From: an uncultured Acidobacteriia bacterium
GTDB taxonomy: Bacteria; Acidobacteriota; Terriglobia; Bryobacterales; Bryobacteraceae
Reading direction: 5' to 3'
Assembly: GCA_903851195.1 (NCBI GenBank)
Contig: CAINNJ010000004.1
Coordinates: forward strand, 310,001-374,000
DNA length: 64,000 nt
Of this stretch, positions 24,582-32,341 are shown in pieces. The position numbers and the translations under genes were made by a program. Within the stretch, counting starts at the first letter, position 1, and every line of letters begins with the position of its first letter. The notes under the pieces are model-generated. The model made no database searches. It was not told where the DNA came from and was given only the letters and a program-made list of their open reading frames with translations.

Positions 24582-25475
24582 TTACTTCAGGATCTGCGTA
24601 TCGAGCGCGCCTTTCAGACGGGCCACTCCCACCACCATCAGTTCCAGATCCGCGGCGCCGGAAGCCTCGAAAGAATGCGGCTCATTGAGCAGCACCGGCA
24701 CGGCATCGCCCTTGTGGACGGGAGCGCTGTCCGCACCCACGCGGGCCGTGCCCTCCCCGTTCAGCACGTAATAAAATTCCTCCACGCCTTCGTGCCGTTC
24801 TCTGGACGAGGAAGTGCCGTGTGGCACCACCGTGTGATCGACATAAGCCCAGTTCGTGGCGAACACCTCGGGCGGCAGCGCGCGGCGGTACTGCACGACC
24901 CCGGCCGGTTTCAGCAGCGACTTGTCGAGGCGCATTGTCATAAACACCGGAATCTCGTCGAGCGCGGCGCCCACCCGCGCGTCACCTAGATTGAAGGCGT
25001 CGTATTTGCCCTTCAGGTTCGTGACGTTGATGTTCATCCACTGCACGGGTTTATCGGTCGCGTTGTAGATGCCGTGCATATGGCCGGTGCGGCACAATGC
25101 GCCCGCCGGGCCTTTCAGTGTGGACGTGCGACCGTCGATGGTGAACTGCGCTTCGCCGTCGAGGATCACGAACATCTCCTCGCACTGGTTATGGAAGTGA
25201 GCGCCGATGCCGCTCTTCGGATTGATCACGCCGCGATGCAGAAAAAAGAGATTCGTGTTGAACGCATCGTAGTTGAACAGCGGCATGAAATCGAGACTGC
25301 CGGCTCCGTCGTGAACGGCGGGCGAGTGCCGGAACTTGGCGGGGTCCGTGTGGGCGATACGGCTGGCGAGGGGATCCTTCGCGAAAAGCAGGATTGCGGG
25401 TAAGGCAAGCAGGATCGCGGGTAAGGCAAGCAGGATCGGGGGTAAGGCAAAAACGAGCAGCGGCTTTTTTGACAT
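24582..25475 (-). CDS. Exported bicupin protein
   Basis: 297 residues with two cupin domains. The first (about 85-160) has HFHNQCEEMFVILDGEAQF and HMHGIYNATDKP; the second (about 220-290) has RHEGVEEFYYVLNGEGTARV and NEPHSFEASG. The histidine/glutamate metal ligands of both are present. The signal peptide is unusual: its hydrophobic core is a 7-residue unit, ALPAILL, repeated about three times, from a 21-bp tandem repeat at 25386-25448. The ATG at 25475 is chosen as it starts this signal peptide; the frame stays open far upstream but that part lies opposite the SMP-30-like gene. Divergent from that gene with 60 bases between. A sugar- or aromatic-related enzyme is possible; not resolved. Confidence 0.85.
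   Translation of the reverse strand: MSKKPLLVFALPPILLALPAILLALPAILLFAKDPLASRIAHTDPAKFRHSPAVHDGAGSLDFMPLFNYDAFNTNLFFLHRGVINPKSGIGAHFHNQCEEMFVILDGEAQFTIDGRTSTLKGPAGALCRTGHMHGIYNATDKPVQWMNINVTNLKGKYDAFNLGDARVGAALDEIPVFMTMRLDKSLLKPAGVVQYRRALPPEVFATNWAYVDHTVVPHGTSSSRERHEGVEEFYYVLNGEGTARVGADSAPVHKGDAVPVLLNEPHSFEASGAADLELMVVGVARLKGALDTQILK
25386..25448 (-). repeat. 21-bp tandem repeat, 3 units, in bicupin signal peptide
   Basis: Units at 25386-25406, 25407-25427 and 25428-25448 differ by one or two bases (AAGCAGGAT, then T/C, then GCGGGTAAGGC, on the plus strand). Each encodes ALPAILL in the minus-strand signal peptide, so changes in copy number keep the frame and lengthen or shorten the hydrophobic core. 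Confidence 0.9.
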
Positions 25476-25517
25476 CGCGTCCGGAATTATATACCTTCCG
25501 CTCGCGCTCATTTGGTG

Positions 25518-25529
25518 TATATTGCTCAA
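25518..25529. promoter_or_regulatory. Half-conserved copy of the palindromic site
   Basis: TATATTG-CT-CAA, seven bases before the ATG at 25536. It shares the left arm and the CAA core with the perfect palindrome at 18509-18524, but its right arm diverges (GAG instead of TAT). Possibly a weaker site for the same regulator; also usable as a -10-like AT-rich element. Confidence 0.3.
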
Positions 25530-25535
25530 GAGCCT

Positions 25536-26570
25536 ATGAGAGCCCGAATCCCGATCGCCGCCACCGCCTTTGTCGCCGGTTACCTTCTCACCGGATGTTC
25601 TTCCGCCCCCACGCCCGCGCCCGCCCCGGCGCCGGAAAAGAAAGGAGTCGGCTCCATCGAGCGCCTCGATCCCGCTCTCGACACGGTCATCGCGAAAGAT
25701 GCCGTGATCGAAAAAGTGGGAGGCGGCTTCGGCTTCACCGAAGGGCCGCTCTGGAGACCCGACGGCAAGCTCTGGTTCAGCGACGTGACCGGCAACGTGG
25801 TCCGTTCGATCACGCCGGACGGGCAGGTTCAGGTGCTGATAGAGAAAGCGGGGGGCGAGACCAGCGCGCCGGCCGGATCGTTCATCGGTCCGAACGGGAT
25901 GGTGGCGGATAAGGATGGCTCCGTGCTGCTTTGCGAACACACCAACCGGCGCATTGCGCGCGTGAATCCGAAAGACATGTCGCAGGCTGTTTTCCTGGAT
26001 AAGTTCGAGGGCAAAAAGTTCAACAGCCCGAACGATCTGGTCTTTAAGTCGGACGGTTCGCTGTACTTTACCGATCCCCCGTACGGTTTGCTGAAACAGG
26101 ATACCGATCCCGCGAAGGAACTGAAGTTCAACGGCGTTTTCCGCTACGCGAACGGGAAAGTTACCGCGGTGATCAGAGACCTGACGCGGCCCAACGGAAT
26201 CGCGTTTTCGCCGGACGAGAAAGTGCTCTACATTTCGAATTCCGATGAGAAGAAAAAAGTCTGGATGCGCTATGACGTGAACGCGGATGGCACCGTGTCG
26301 GGCGGCAAGGTGTTCGCGGACGTCACGGCGGAGACGGCGCCCGGCCTTCCCGACGGCATGAAAGTGGATTCGCAGGGCAACGTATTCGGGTCCGGCCCGG
26401 GCGGCGTCTGGGTGTTCTCGCCGGACGGCAAACACATCGGCACCATCAAGCCGGGCGAGACGCCGGCGAATGCGGCCTGGGCACAGGACGGAAAAACTCT
26501 TTACATTACGGCGGAAACCGGTGTGTATCGCATCAATACACTGGTTCCCGGCGAGAAAGCGCTTTACTAA
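25536..26570 (+). CDS. SMP-30/gluconolactonase/LRE-family lipoprotein
   Basis: 344 residues from the ATG at 25536. The N-terminus is a lipoprotein signal with lipobox LLTGC, so the protein is probably anchored to a membrane on the outside. A Pro/Ala spacer follows, then a six-bladed beta-propeller typical of gluconolactonase-like proteins: GGGFGFTEGPLW, NRRIARVN, FNSPNDLVFKSDGSLYFTDPPYG, LTRPNGIAFSPDEKVLYIS, LPDGMKVDSQGNVFGSGPGGVWVF. The metal-binding Glu, Asn and Asp residues of the family are at the expected motifs (TEGP, SPNDL, PDGM). It would hydrolyse a sugar lactone or similar ester. Followed after 4 bases by a small monooxygenase-like gene. Confidence 0.92.
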   Translation: MRARIPIAATAFVAGYLLTGCSSAPTPAPAPAPEKKGVGSIERLDPALDTVIAKDAVIEKVGGGFGFTEGPLWRPDGKLWFSDVTGNVVRSITPDGQVQVLIEKAGGETSAPAGSFIGPNGMVADKDGSVLLCEHTNRRIARVNPKDMSQAVFLDKFEGKKFNSPNDLVFKSDGSLYFTDPPYGLLKQDTDPAKELKFNGVFRYANGKVTAVIRDLTRPNGIAFSPDEKVLYISNSDEKKKVWMRYDVNADGTVSGGKVFADVTAETAPGLPDGMKVDSQGNVFGSGPGGVWVFSPDGKHIGTIKPGETPANAAWAQDGKTLYITAETGVYRINTLVPGEKALY

Positions 26571-26574
26571 ACCC

Positions 26575-26973
26575 ATGAAACGACGTTCTTATTTGAAGAC
26601 TTTGCTGGCCGTCGGGGCCGGCGCGACAGTGGCCGACGCGCAGACGAAGACGGTGAAAAATCCGATCGTGCTGAACGTCGATATGCAGGTGGATCCGGCC
26701 AAAGAGCAGGAGATGATCAGGAACTTCCACACGATCTTCAAACCCGCGGGCGCTAAGTTCCCCGGCTATATCGATGTGAAGATTCTCAAGCTGCGGACGG
26801 CGCTGCAGGGATCCGCCCCGGCCGGGATGAACTATCGCTTCCAGCTGACTTACGAAAGCGAAGAACTGCGGCAGAAATGGATCAATTCGGACGTTCACCA
26901 GAAAGTGTGGCCCACCATCGAAAACACTTTGGTGAATAAGAACTACACGGTCCTGCTGCTCGACGCGATTTAG
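26575..26973 (+). CDS. Small exported dimeric alpha/beta-barrel (ABM-like) protein
   Basis: 132 residues from the ATG at 26575, 4 bases after the preceding stop. The N-terminus MKRRSYLKTLLAVGAGATVADA is a Tat-type signal. The rest (PIVLNVDMQVDPAKEQEM, FPGYIDVKILKL, YRFQLTYESEELRQKWINSD) has the pattern of the antibiotic-biosynthesis-monooxygenase/dimeric alpha-beta barrel fold. The N-terminal extension is absent in typical cytoplasmic members. Function unknown; placement suggests it works with the lactonase-like lipoprotein. It ends 4 bases into the 3' end of the LLM monooxygenase gene on the other strand. Confidence 0.75.
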   Translation: MKRRSYLKTLLAVGAGATVADAQTKTVKNPIVLNVDMQVDPAKEQEMIRNFHTIFKPAGAKFPGYIDVKILKLRTALQGSAPAGMNYRFQLTYESEELRQKWINSDVHQKVWPTIENTLVNKNYTVLLLDAI

Positions 26974-27971
26974 CGGGCGGCGAGTCCGAATTCGGCGGCG
27001 ACCAGTTCATAGGATCGCCGCCGGACCGCGTGATCGAACACGTTCGTTACCAGAAACACGTCTTCGGCGCCGTATTCGGCCGCGACATTTTCAATTCCCC
27101 GGCGGACCGTGGAAGGCGACCCGATGATGAACCGCCGTCCCGTGGGCAGCAGTTCGAACGGCAGTCCTTCGCCGCGCAGAAACTCTTCGGCGACTTCGAC
27201 GGGGGGCACGGGCACCGTGCGACCGCGGAACAGCATCAGCAGCATCATGCGAAGACTGGCGGAAAGCCGCATGGCCTCGGCATCCGTCTCGGCGCAGATC
27301 ACGCTCACGGCCACCGCCGTTCGGGGCTGTGGATGCGCCGCCGAAGCCGCGAAGCAGTGGCGATAGTACGAAGCGCACGCCGCGCCTTCCGGATTGATGA
27401 AATCCGCAAACGTGTAAGGAAGGCCCCGTTCACCCGCCCATTCCGCGCTTTGCCCGGAAGAACCCAGCAGCCAGACTTCAGGACTGACGAAGTGGCCGGG
27501 CAGCAGCGGGTGCTGGTTGGAAAAATACTCCATCAGTTCGGCCAGTTGCTGCGGGAAGTCGTCGGGCGGCGGCTGGCGCTTGTCGCGCTGCAACGCGTGC
27601 GCGATACGGGCGCTGGTTCCCGCCGCCCGGCCAATCCCGAGATCGATGCGGTTCGGATAAAGCCCCGCCAGCATGCTGAACGATTCGGCGACTTTGAGTG
27701 CGCTGTAATGGGGCAGCATCACGCCCCCGCTCCCGACGCGCAGATGCCGTGTCGCCGCGGCCACCGGGCCAATCAGCACCTCCGGGCTCGCGCACGCGAG
27801 CGACGCAGCCCCGTGGTGCTCCGCGAGCCAGTAGCGCTCGTAGCCCAGCTGGTCGGTCAGGCGAGCGAGATCGATCGTGTTGCGAAGAGCGTCTCCGATC
27901 GTTTGGCCTTGCGGGACAGGAGACTGATCGAGGACGCTGAGTCGAACGGGCACAACTCCATTGTGGTACAC
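26970..27971 (-). CDS. LLM-class flavin-dependent oxidoreductase (MsnO8 type)
   Basis: Luciferase-like FMN/F420-dependent monooxygenase of about 333 residues. It opens with the typical LSVLDQSPVPQG, then RYWLAEHHGAASLACASPEVLIG, GSGGVMLPHYSALKVAE and LYPNRIDLGIGRA, and has a C-terminal VFLVTNVFDHAVRRRSYEL. The GTG at 27971 has GGGGGA about 9 bases upstream; the GTG at 27953 would give a more typical length but its GGAG is only 2 bases away. Substrate unknown. Divergent from greA, whose promoter lies in the shared gap. Confidence 0.9.
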   Translation of the reverse strand: MYHNGVVPVRLSVLDQSPVPQGQTIGDALRNTIDLARLTDQLGYERYWLAEHHGAASLACASPEVLIGPVAAATRHLRVGSGGVMLPHYSALKVAESFSMLAGLYPNRIDLGIGRAAGTSARIAHALQRDKRQPPPDDFPQQLAELMEYFSNQHPLLPGHFVSPEVWLLGSSGQSAEWAGERGLPYTFADFINPEGAACASYYRHCFAASAAHPQPRTAVAVSVICAETDAEAMRLSASLRMMLLMLFRGRTVPVPPVEVAEEFLRGEGLPFELLPTGRRFIIGSPSTVRRGIENVAAEYGAEDVFLVTNVFDHAVRRRSYELVAAEFGLAAR

Positions 27972-27993
27972 CGGGCGCTTCCCCCGGCCCGCA

Positions 27994-28021
27994 TTACAGG
28001 CCTTTCATCAATCGGTATAAT
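27994..28021 (+). promoter_or_regulatory. Promoter of greA
   Basis: TTACAG at 27994-27999, a 16-base spacer, and a perfect TATAAT at 28016-28021. An in-frame ATG at 28020 lies inside the -10 box and so cannot be translated from this promoter. That settles the greA start on the ATG at 28047. Confidence 0.6.
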
Positions 28022-28046
28022 GACCAGTTGGGGTGACCCCGGAACA

Positions 28047-28517
28047 ATGCAGGATATCCGCAAGAAGCTTGAAGAAGAGATCTCGGCGCTCGAGTACGAA
28101 CTGCGCAATGAATTACCCAGAGAAATTCACAAAGCCCGCCTGCATGGCGATCTGAGCGAAAACGCCGAGTATCATGCGGCCAAAGAACGCCAGGGACACG
28201 TGAATGCGCGACTGGGGCAGTTACAGAAGCGACTGGCCGAGTTCGCGATGATCGATCTGACCAAGATCCCGCGGGATAAGGTGGGGCTGGGTTCGAGAGT
28301 GGTGGTTCTGGACCTGATCCGGAATGAAGAGCTGATTTACCACGTGGTGACAACCGAGGAAGCGGACGCGGCACAGGGCAGGATCTCCACCGGTTCCCCC
28401 ATCGGACGCGCGCTGCTCGGCAAAAAAGTGGGCGACAGCGTGAAACTGCAGGTTCCGGGCGGCGCAAAAGAACTGGAGATTCTCGAATTCCAGACCATGC
28501 ACGACCTCGCGAAATAG
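28047..28517 (+). CDS. greA: Transcription elongation factor GreA
   Basis: Rescues backtracked RNA polymerase by stimulating transcript cleavage. 156 residues (E. coli 158). The N-terminal coiled coil ends in the functional tip GDLSENAEYHAAKERQ with the two acidic residues D and E intact. The C-terminal FKBP-like domain has GSRVVVLDL, ISTGSPIGRALLGKKVGD and the final EILEFQ. ATG 28047 is chosen over the in-frame ATG at 28020 because the latter overlaps the -10 element. Followed after 3 bases by a CDP-alcohol phosphatidyltransferase gene. Confidence 0.97.
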   Translation: MQDIRKKLEEEISALEYELRNELPREIHKARLHGDLSENAEYHAAKERQGHVNARLGQLQKRLAEFAMIDLTKIPRDKVGLGSRVVVLDLIRNEELIYHVVTTEEADAAQGRISTGSPIGRALLGKKVGDSVKLQVPGGAKELEILEFQTMHDLAK

Positions 28518-28520
28518 TCT

Positions 28521-29123
28521 ATGACCATTTCGCAGGGGATTGGCGTCTTCTTTGGAAAGATCATTCACGGCATTGTTTCGGCGCTGGCGCTTTCGCGCGT
28601 CCACCCGAACGTTCTGACGTTCATCGGCCTGCTGATTAACGTCTGGGCCGCCTATCTGTTCGGCGTCGGGAGCTTCCGCTGGGGGGGCGTGATCGTCATC
28701 GCGGCCGGCCTGTTCGACATGGTGGATGGCCGCGTGGCACGGGAAACCAATCAGGTCACGCGGTTCGGCGGCTTTTTCGATTCCGTGCTCGACCGGTACT
28801 CGGATCTGGGCGTACTGATCGGGCTGCTGGTTTATTACGCGTCCATCAACCGTTACTTCTATGTGGTGCTGACCGCGATCGTGATGACCGGCACGGTGAT
28901 GGTGAGTTACACGCGGGCGCGGGCCGAAAATACCATTCCGAAATGTAAGGTGGGATTTCTCGAACGTCCCGAACGCGTGGTCCTCATCATTCTCGGCGGG
29001 TTGTTCAACCGGATGGCGCAGGTCCTGTGGGTGCTGGCGATCTTCTCGAATCTCGCGGTGCTGAGCCGGATGATCTTTACCTGGCAGGAGTGCCAACGTC
29101 TGGAAGGTAAAAAGGCGCTATAA
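28521..29123 (+). CDS. CDP-alcohol phosphatidyltransferase family protein
   Basis: Integral membrane enzyme transferring a phosphatidyl group from CDP-diacylglycerol to an alcohol. 200 residues, about six transmembrane helices. The defining motif D-G-x2-A-R-x8-G-x3-D-x3-D is complete: DGRVAR ... GGFFDSVLD. Sequence feel is closer to inositol-phosphate or archaetidylinositol-type synthases than to PgsA or PssA, but the acceptor alcohol cannot be fixed. 3 bases after greA, likely the same transcript. Its last 6 bases overlap the end of nikR on the other strand. Confidence 0.93.
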   Translation: MTISQGIGVFFGKIIHGIVSALALSRVHPNVLTFIGLLINVWAAYLFGVGSFRWGGVIVIAAGLFDMVDGRVARETNQVTRFGGFFDSVLDRYSDLGVLIGLLVYYASINRYFYVVLTAIVMTGTVMVSYTRARAENTIPKCKVGFLERPERVVLIILGGLFNRMAQVLWVLAIFSNLAVLSRMIFTWQECQRLEGKKAL

Positions 29124-29534
29124 ACCGGCGCCGGTCGTCGTCAGAGTAAGTTGCCCGTGCTTCACGCCCCGGGTGCTGATCAGCGCGTCGGCGATCCGCT
29201 GAACCGCTCCGGCTTTGCCTTTTACGATCAGGACTTCCAGGCAGTTATCGTGATCGAGGTGCACATGCAGCGTGGAGAGGATGTTCTTGTGATGATCGTG
29301 CTGCAGGTCGGTCAGCTTCTCGCTGAGCATCCGCACGTGGTGGTCGTAAACCAGAGTTACCGTGCCCACCACTTCGGTATCTGAGGATTCCCACGCCTTC
29401 TGCACCAGTTCGTCGCGAATCAGATCCCGAAAGGCTTCGGACCGATTGGTGTAGCCTCGCCCGTTAATCAACTGGTCGAAACGGGCCAGCAGATCGGAAT
29501 CGATGGCCACGCCAATCCGGGCGAGTTCACTCAC
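29118..29534 (-). CDS. nikR: Nickel-responsive regulator NikR
   Basis: Ribbon-helix-helix repressor that binds DNA when loaded with Ni(II). 138 residues. The RHH domain is [19 protein letters not shown] with [14 protein letters not shown]. The C-terminal ACT-like domain carries the nickel ligands in the exact spacing of E. coli NikR: H79, H90, H92 and C98 (in LQHDHH and [10 protein letters not shown]). Start is GTG 29532-29534. It is divergent from nikMQO with 70 bases between starts, where a dyad could be its operator. This strongly suggests that the adjacent importer carries nickel rather than cobalt. Confidence 0.97.
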   Translation of the reverse strand: MSELARIGVAIDSDLLARFDQLINGRGYTNRSEAFRDLIRDELVQKAWESSDTEVVGTVTLVYDHHVRMLSEKLTDLQHDHHKNILSTLHVHLDHDNCLEVLIVKGKAGAVQRIADALISTRGVKHGQLTLTTTGAGL

Positions 29535-29561
29535 ACGTACATCTTACAGGCAAACGCGGGC

Positions 29562-29588
29562 GTGGCACGATTCTTCAGAACGTGTTAC
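29562..29588. promoter_or_regulatory. Candidate NikR operator dyad
   Basis: GTGGCACG, an 11-base spacer, CGTGTTAC (6 of 8 paired bases). It lies in the nikR-nikM intergenic region, immediately before nikM. GTGTTAC matches half-sites described for Geobacter-type NikR operators (GTGTTAC with a spaced GTAACAC), although the spacing and the other half-site differ. No E. coli-type GTATGA-N16-TCATAC site is present. Confidence 0.35.
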
Positions 29589-29604
29589 CCTCGAAAGCGA
29601 AATC

Positions 29605-30537
29605 ATGCACATCCCGGACGGATTTCTCAGCACACGGGTTTGGGGCACGATGGACGTGGTGGCCGCGCCCGCCGTGGCGTTGCTGGCGAAGCGCGCGCAG
29701 CGGGAGTTCGATCACCACAAAGTTCCTCTCATGGGTGTGATGGGGGCGTTCATCTTCGCCGCCCAGATGATCAATTTTCCGGTGGGCAACGGCACCAGCG
29801 GCCACCTGGTGGGCGCGGCGCTGCTCGCCTATACGCTGGGGCCTGCGGCGGCCTCCATCGTGATGACCGCCATTCTCGCGACCCAGGCCCTGATCTTCCA
29901 GGATGGCGGCTTGCTGGCGCTCGGGACGAATATTTTCAACATGGCCATCGCGGGAGTCTGGCTGGGATATCTGCCGTTCGCGATGCTGCGCGGCGGAAAA
30001 GCCGGCGTGTTTCTGGGAGGCATGCTCTCCCTGCTGGTCAGCGCCTCGCTGGCGCTCACGGAATTGCTCGCGTCGGGGGTGCCGATTCCTCCCGCGATTC
30101 TGGCGCTCTCCGGCGCCCTGTTCGTCGTCTCAGCAGTGATTGAAGGCGCGATTACGCTGGCGGTGGTGCAGGCTCTGGAACGGATGCAGCCGGGCGTCCT
30201 GCGGCAGCCGAAAGGTCTGAACAGCCGGACCGGACTGGTTTTGGGTGCGACATCGGCCGCGCTCGCGGCGGCAGGCATTTTCGTCGCTTCCACCAGGCCG
30301 GACGGGATCGAAAGTCTCGCGCAGCGAACCGGTATCTGGTCGCGCGTAACCACGGTGTTCCGGGCGCCGATGGCCGACTACCAGACCACGCTTGCCATTA
30401 CGCCCTGGCTCGGCCGATCCCTTGCGGGCCTGGCCGGTCTGGCGCTGGTCTACGTCGTATGTCTGGTGATTTCCCGCATGCTGGTCGCTTCCAGGCCGCC
30501 TCTCAGCGCCGCCGCAACGCCTCGGGAAGGCGTCTGA
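29605..30537 (+). CDS. nikM: Nickel ECF-type transporter, NikM fused to NikN (PDGLE) domain
   Basis: Substrate-binding membrane component of an energy-coupling-factor metal importer. 310 residues from the ATG at 29605, giving the diagnostic N-terminus MHIPDGFLS whose His2 ligates the metal. About six transmembrane helices form the CbiM-like part (about 1-205). The C-terminal part contains STRPDGIESLAQRTG, the PDGLE-type motif of NikN/CbiN, and a last transmembrane helix. An upstream in-frame start at 29503 lies inside nikR on the other strand and is rejected. First gene of nikM-nikQ-nikO, divergent from nikR. Confidence 0.93.
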   Translation: MHIPDGFLSTRVWGTMDVVAAPAVALLAKRAQREFDHHKVPLMGVMGAFIFAAQMINFPVGNGTSGHLVGAALLAYTLGPAAASIVMTAILATQALIFQDGGLLALGTNIFNMAIAGVWLGYLPFAMLRGGKAGVFLGGMLSLLVSASLALTELLASGVPIPPAILALSGALFVVSAVIEGAITLAVVQALERMQPGVLRQPKGLNSRTGLVLGATSAALAAAGIFVASTRPDGIESLAQRTGIWSRVTTVFRAPMADYQTTLAITPWLGRSLAGLAGLALVYVVCLVISRMLVASRPPLSAAATPREGV

Positions 30538-31245
30538 TTGCGCCACGTCAGAATTGACCGCTGGAGCCGCGGCGAAAGCTATTTCCATACCCTGCACGCG
30601 GCGGCCAAGTTAGTGGCGGCACTTACGCTGCTTCTGTGTATCGCGACGTTGTCGGTCCGGTCCCTGGTATGTTGCGCGGTCTATCTTATGGTGCTGACCG
30701 TCTCCGTCAAAGCGGCGCGCCTGCCGGTGGGCCGGGTGCTGCTGAGTGCCTCGGCCGTGCTGCCGTTCGCGGTCTGCTTCGCGATCATCACGGCACTTTC
30801 CGGCGAGCCCGACCGCGCCGCCATGTTGCTCATCCGCGGCTATCTCTCCTCACTCACCGCGCTGCTCCTGATCTCCACAACGCCGATGCCGGATCTTCTC
30901 GCCGGCCTCGAATGGCTGCGGGCGCCGCGCTTTCTGGTGCAGGTCATGCAGTTTCTGTATCGATATCTTCTCGTGCTGATCGAAGAGGCAGGCGCCATGC
31001 GGGATGCCGCCGAGAGCCGCGCGGGAAGTGTGCGTTCGCTGGCGGTGCGGCAGGCAGCAGGCGCCGCGGGCGTTCTCTTCGTCCGCTCCTGGGGACGCGC
31101 GCAGGCAATCCACCGGGCCATGATGGCGCGCGGCTTCGAAGGCCATATTCCCCGCTTCAGGGAGTTCCCGCTTCAGCGCTCCGATGTTGCATTCACTCTG
31201 GTCGCCGCGGCACTTACGGTCGGATTCCGGACGGTGCTGGCTTGA
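30538..31245 (+). CDS. nikQ: Nickel ECF-type transporter permease component
   Basis: CbiQ/NikQ family transmembrane coupling protein, 235 residues, about five transmembrane helices (AAKLVAALTLLLCIATLSV, VLLSASAVLPFAVCFAIITAL). The Ala-Arg-Gly ATPase-coupling motif is AMMARGFEGHIP near the C-terminus (about 198-209). The TTG start at 30538 directly follows the nikM TGA and has GGGAAGG about 7 bases upstream. The stop overlaps the nikO start (TTGA, 4 bases). It joins NikM to the NikO ATPase. Confidence 0.92.
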   Translation: MRHVRIDRWSRGESYFHTLHAAAKLVAALTLLLCIATLSVRSLVCCAVYLMVLTVSVKAARLPVGRVLLSASAVLPFAVCFAIITALSGEPDRAAMLLIRGYLSSLTALLLISTTPMPDLLAGLEWLRAPRFLVQVMQFLYRYLLVLIEEAGAMRDAAESRAGSVRSLAVRQAAGAAGVLFVRSWGRAQAIHRAMMARGFEGHIPRFREFPLQRSDVAFTLVAAALTVGFRTVLA

Positions 31246-31928
31246 GTTTCATCGTGGAAGTAAAGAGTCTTTCTTACACTTATGAAGACGGAACCGCGGC
31301 GCTCCGCGAGGTCGATTTCGAACTCGAAGCGGGAAAGACAGTTGCCTTACTGGGCGCGAACGGCTCGGGTAAGACCACGTTCGCGCTGCACCTGAACGGC
31401 ATTCTGCGGGCTACTTCGGGGACTGTATCTGTCGATGGTCTGGAAATGAACGACCGGAACCTGCGTGAGATCCGGCGGCGGGTGGGTCTGGTTTTTCAGG
31501 ATTCCGATAACCAGCTGTTCATGCCCACAGTCCTCGAAGATGTCGCCTTCGGGCCTTTGGCCTCGGGAGCGTCGCCCGGCGACGCCGCGGAGAAGGCGCA
31601 CACGGCCCTGGCGAAGGTGGGAATGGGCCATAAAGCCGGCAAAGCGCCCTGGCATCTGAGCGCGGGCGAAAAGAAACGGGTGGCGATCGCGGGAATTCTG
31701 GCGGGCGATCCGCGTTTATTGGTGCTCGACGAGCCCACAACATTCCTGGACCCGCCCGGACAGCGCGGTCTGGCCGACTTACTCGACAGCCTGCCCCAGG
31801 CGAAACTCCTGATCACGCACGACGTTCCGTTTGCCCGGCGGCTCACCGGCGAAGCGGTATTTTTTCAGGAAGGAAGAATAGCGGCGAAAACGTCCATCGC
31901 CGCTATTGTCCAGGAGTTTGGCTGGTAA
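31242..31928 (+). CDS. nikO: Nickel ECF-type transporter ATP-binding protein
   Basis: ATPase energising nickel uptake. 228 residues. Walker A GANGSGKTT, Q-loop VFQDSDNQLF, signature LSAGEKKRVAIAG (LSAGE instead of LSGGQ) and Walker B LLVLDEPTTFLD with the following H-loop ITHD. The start is TTG 31242, overlapping the nikQ stop by 4 bases; GTG 31254 is a possible alternative. The 606 bases of open frame upstream of this start are nikQ read in the wrong frame. A short hairpin follows the stop and may end transcription from both sides. Confidence 0.95.
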   Translation: MSFIVEVKSLSYTYEDGTAALREVDFELEAGKTVALLGANGSGKTTFALHLNGILRATSGTVSVDGLEMNDRNLREIRRRVGLVFQDSDNQLFMPTVLEDVAFGPLASGASPGDAAEKAHTALAKVGMGHKAGKAPWHLSAGEKKRVAIAGILAGDPRLLVLDEPTTFLDPPGQRGLADLLDSLPQAKLLITHDVPFARRLTGEAVFFQEGRIAAKTSIAAIVQEFGW

Positions 31929-31934
31929 TTTCGC

Positions 31935-31951
31935 CGGTACTATTGGTACCG
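31935..31951. terminator. Short hairpin between nikO and a convergent small gene
   Basis: CGGTAC, loop TATTG, GTACCG, followed by AATTATT. It lies in the 25-base gap between two converging genes, so it could serve both. The stem is only 6 bp and there is no long T-run. Confidence 0.4.
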
Positions 31952-31953
31952 AA

Positions 31954-32262
31954 TTATTCCGCTTTTTGCTTTTTGCGGTGCTCGGCCCAGCGTCGTTTCT
32001 GCGCGGCGGCGATTCTTTTACGGGCCGCTTCACTCAGAATGCGCTTTTTGCGGGGCGGCGCCTCAACGGCGATATCGGCGGATTCCCCCTCGGCAGCAGC
32101 CGGACCCACAGCCGCAACGGCGCGCGCCGGACTGATCCTGATACCCTTCAGTTCCTGCTTAATATGATTGATCTTGGCCTGAATGGCATCGCGCTCCTGC
32201 TCCAGATGACTGAGCGCATAGGCGAGGATCTCGGCGTGCGGGCTGGACTTTACTTTTGGCAT
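31954..32262 (-). CDS. Small basic protein with AARKRIAAAQKRRW motif
   Basis: 102 residues from the ATG at 32262 (GGGAG 6 bases upstream). The N-terminal half is helical (SSPHAEILAYALSHLEQERDAIQAKINHIKQEL); an Ala/Pro-rich linker follows; the C-terminus is very basic: RKKRILSEAARKRIAAAQKRRWAEHR. The last motif (S-x-A-A-R-x-R-I-A-A-A-Q-x-x-R-W) recurs in small proteins of Acidobacteria and Planctomycetes, to my recollection, and looks like a nucleic-acid-binding helix. Function unknown. Divergent from dtd, 79 bases between starts. Confidence 0.75.
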   Translation of the reverse strand: MPKVKSSPHAEILAYALSHLEQERDAIQAKINHIKQELKGIRISPARAVAAVGPAAAEGESADIAVEAPPRKKRILSEAARKRIAAAQKRRWAEHRKKQKAE

Positions 32263-32341
32263 GATTTCTCCCACGCCACTATAACATGAAAGTATTGCTA
32301 CTTATCGGGGAATTGCCTGCTAAGAATTGCTAATTGAACCT

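Noticed and set aside
25476-26576. A long N-terminal extension of the bicupin
   Set aside because: It is antisense to the SMP-30-like gene; the signal peptide at 25475 marks the true start.
30636-31241. An N-terminal extension of NikO of about 200 residues
   Set aside because: This is nikQ read in another frame; the ABC domain is complete from 31242.
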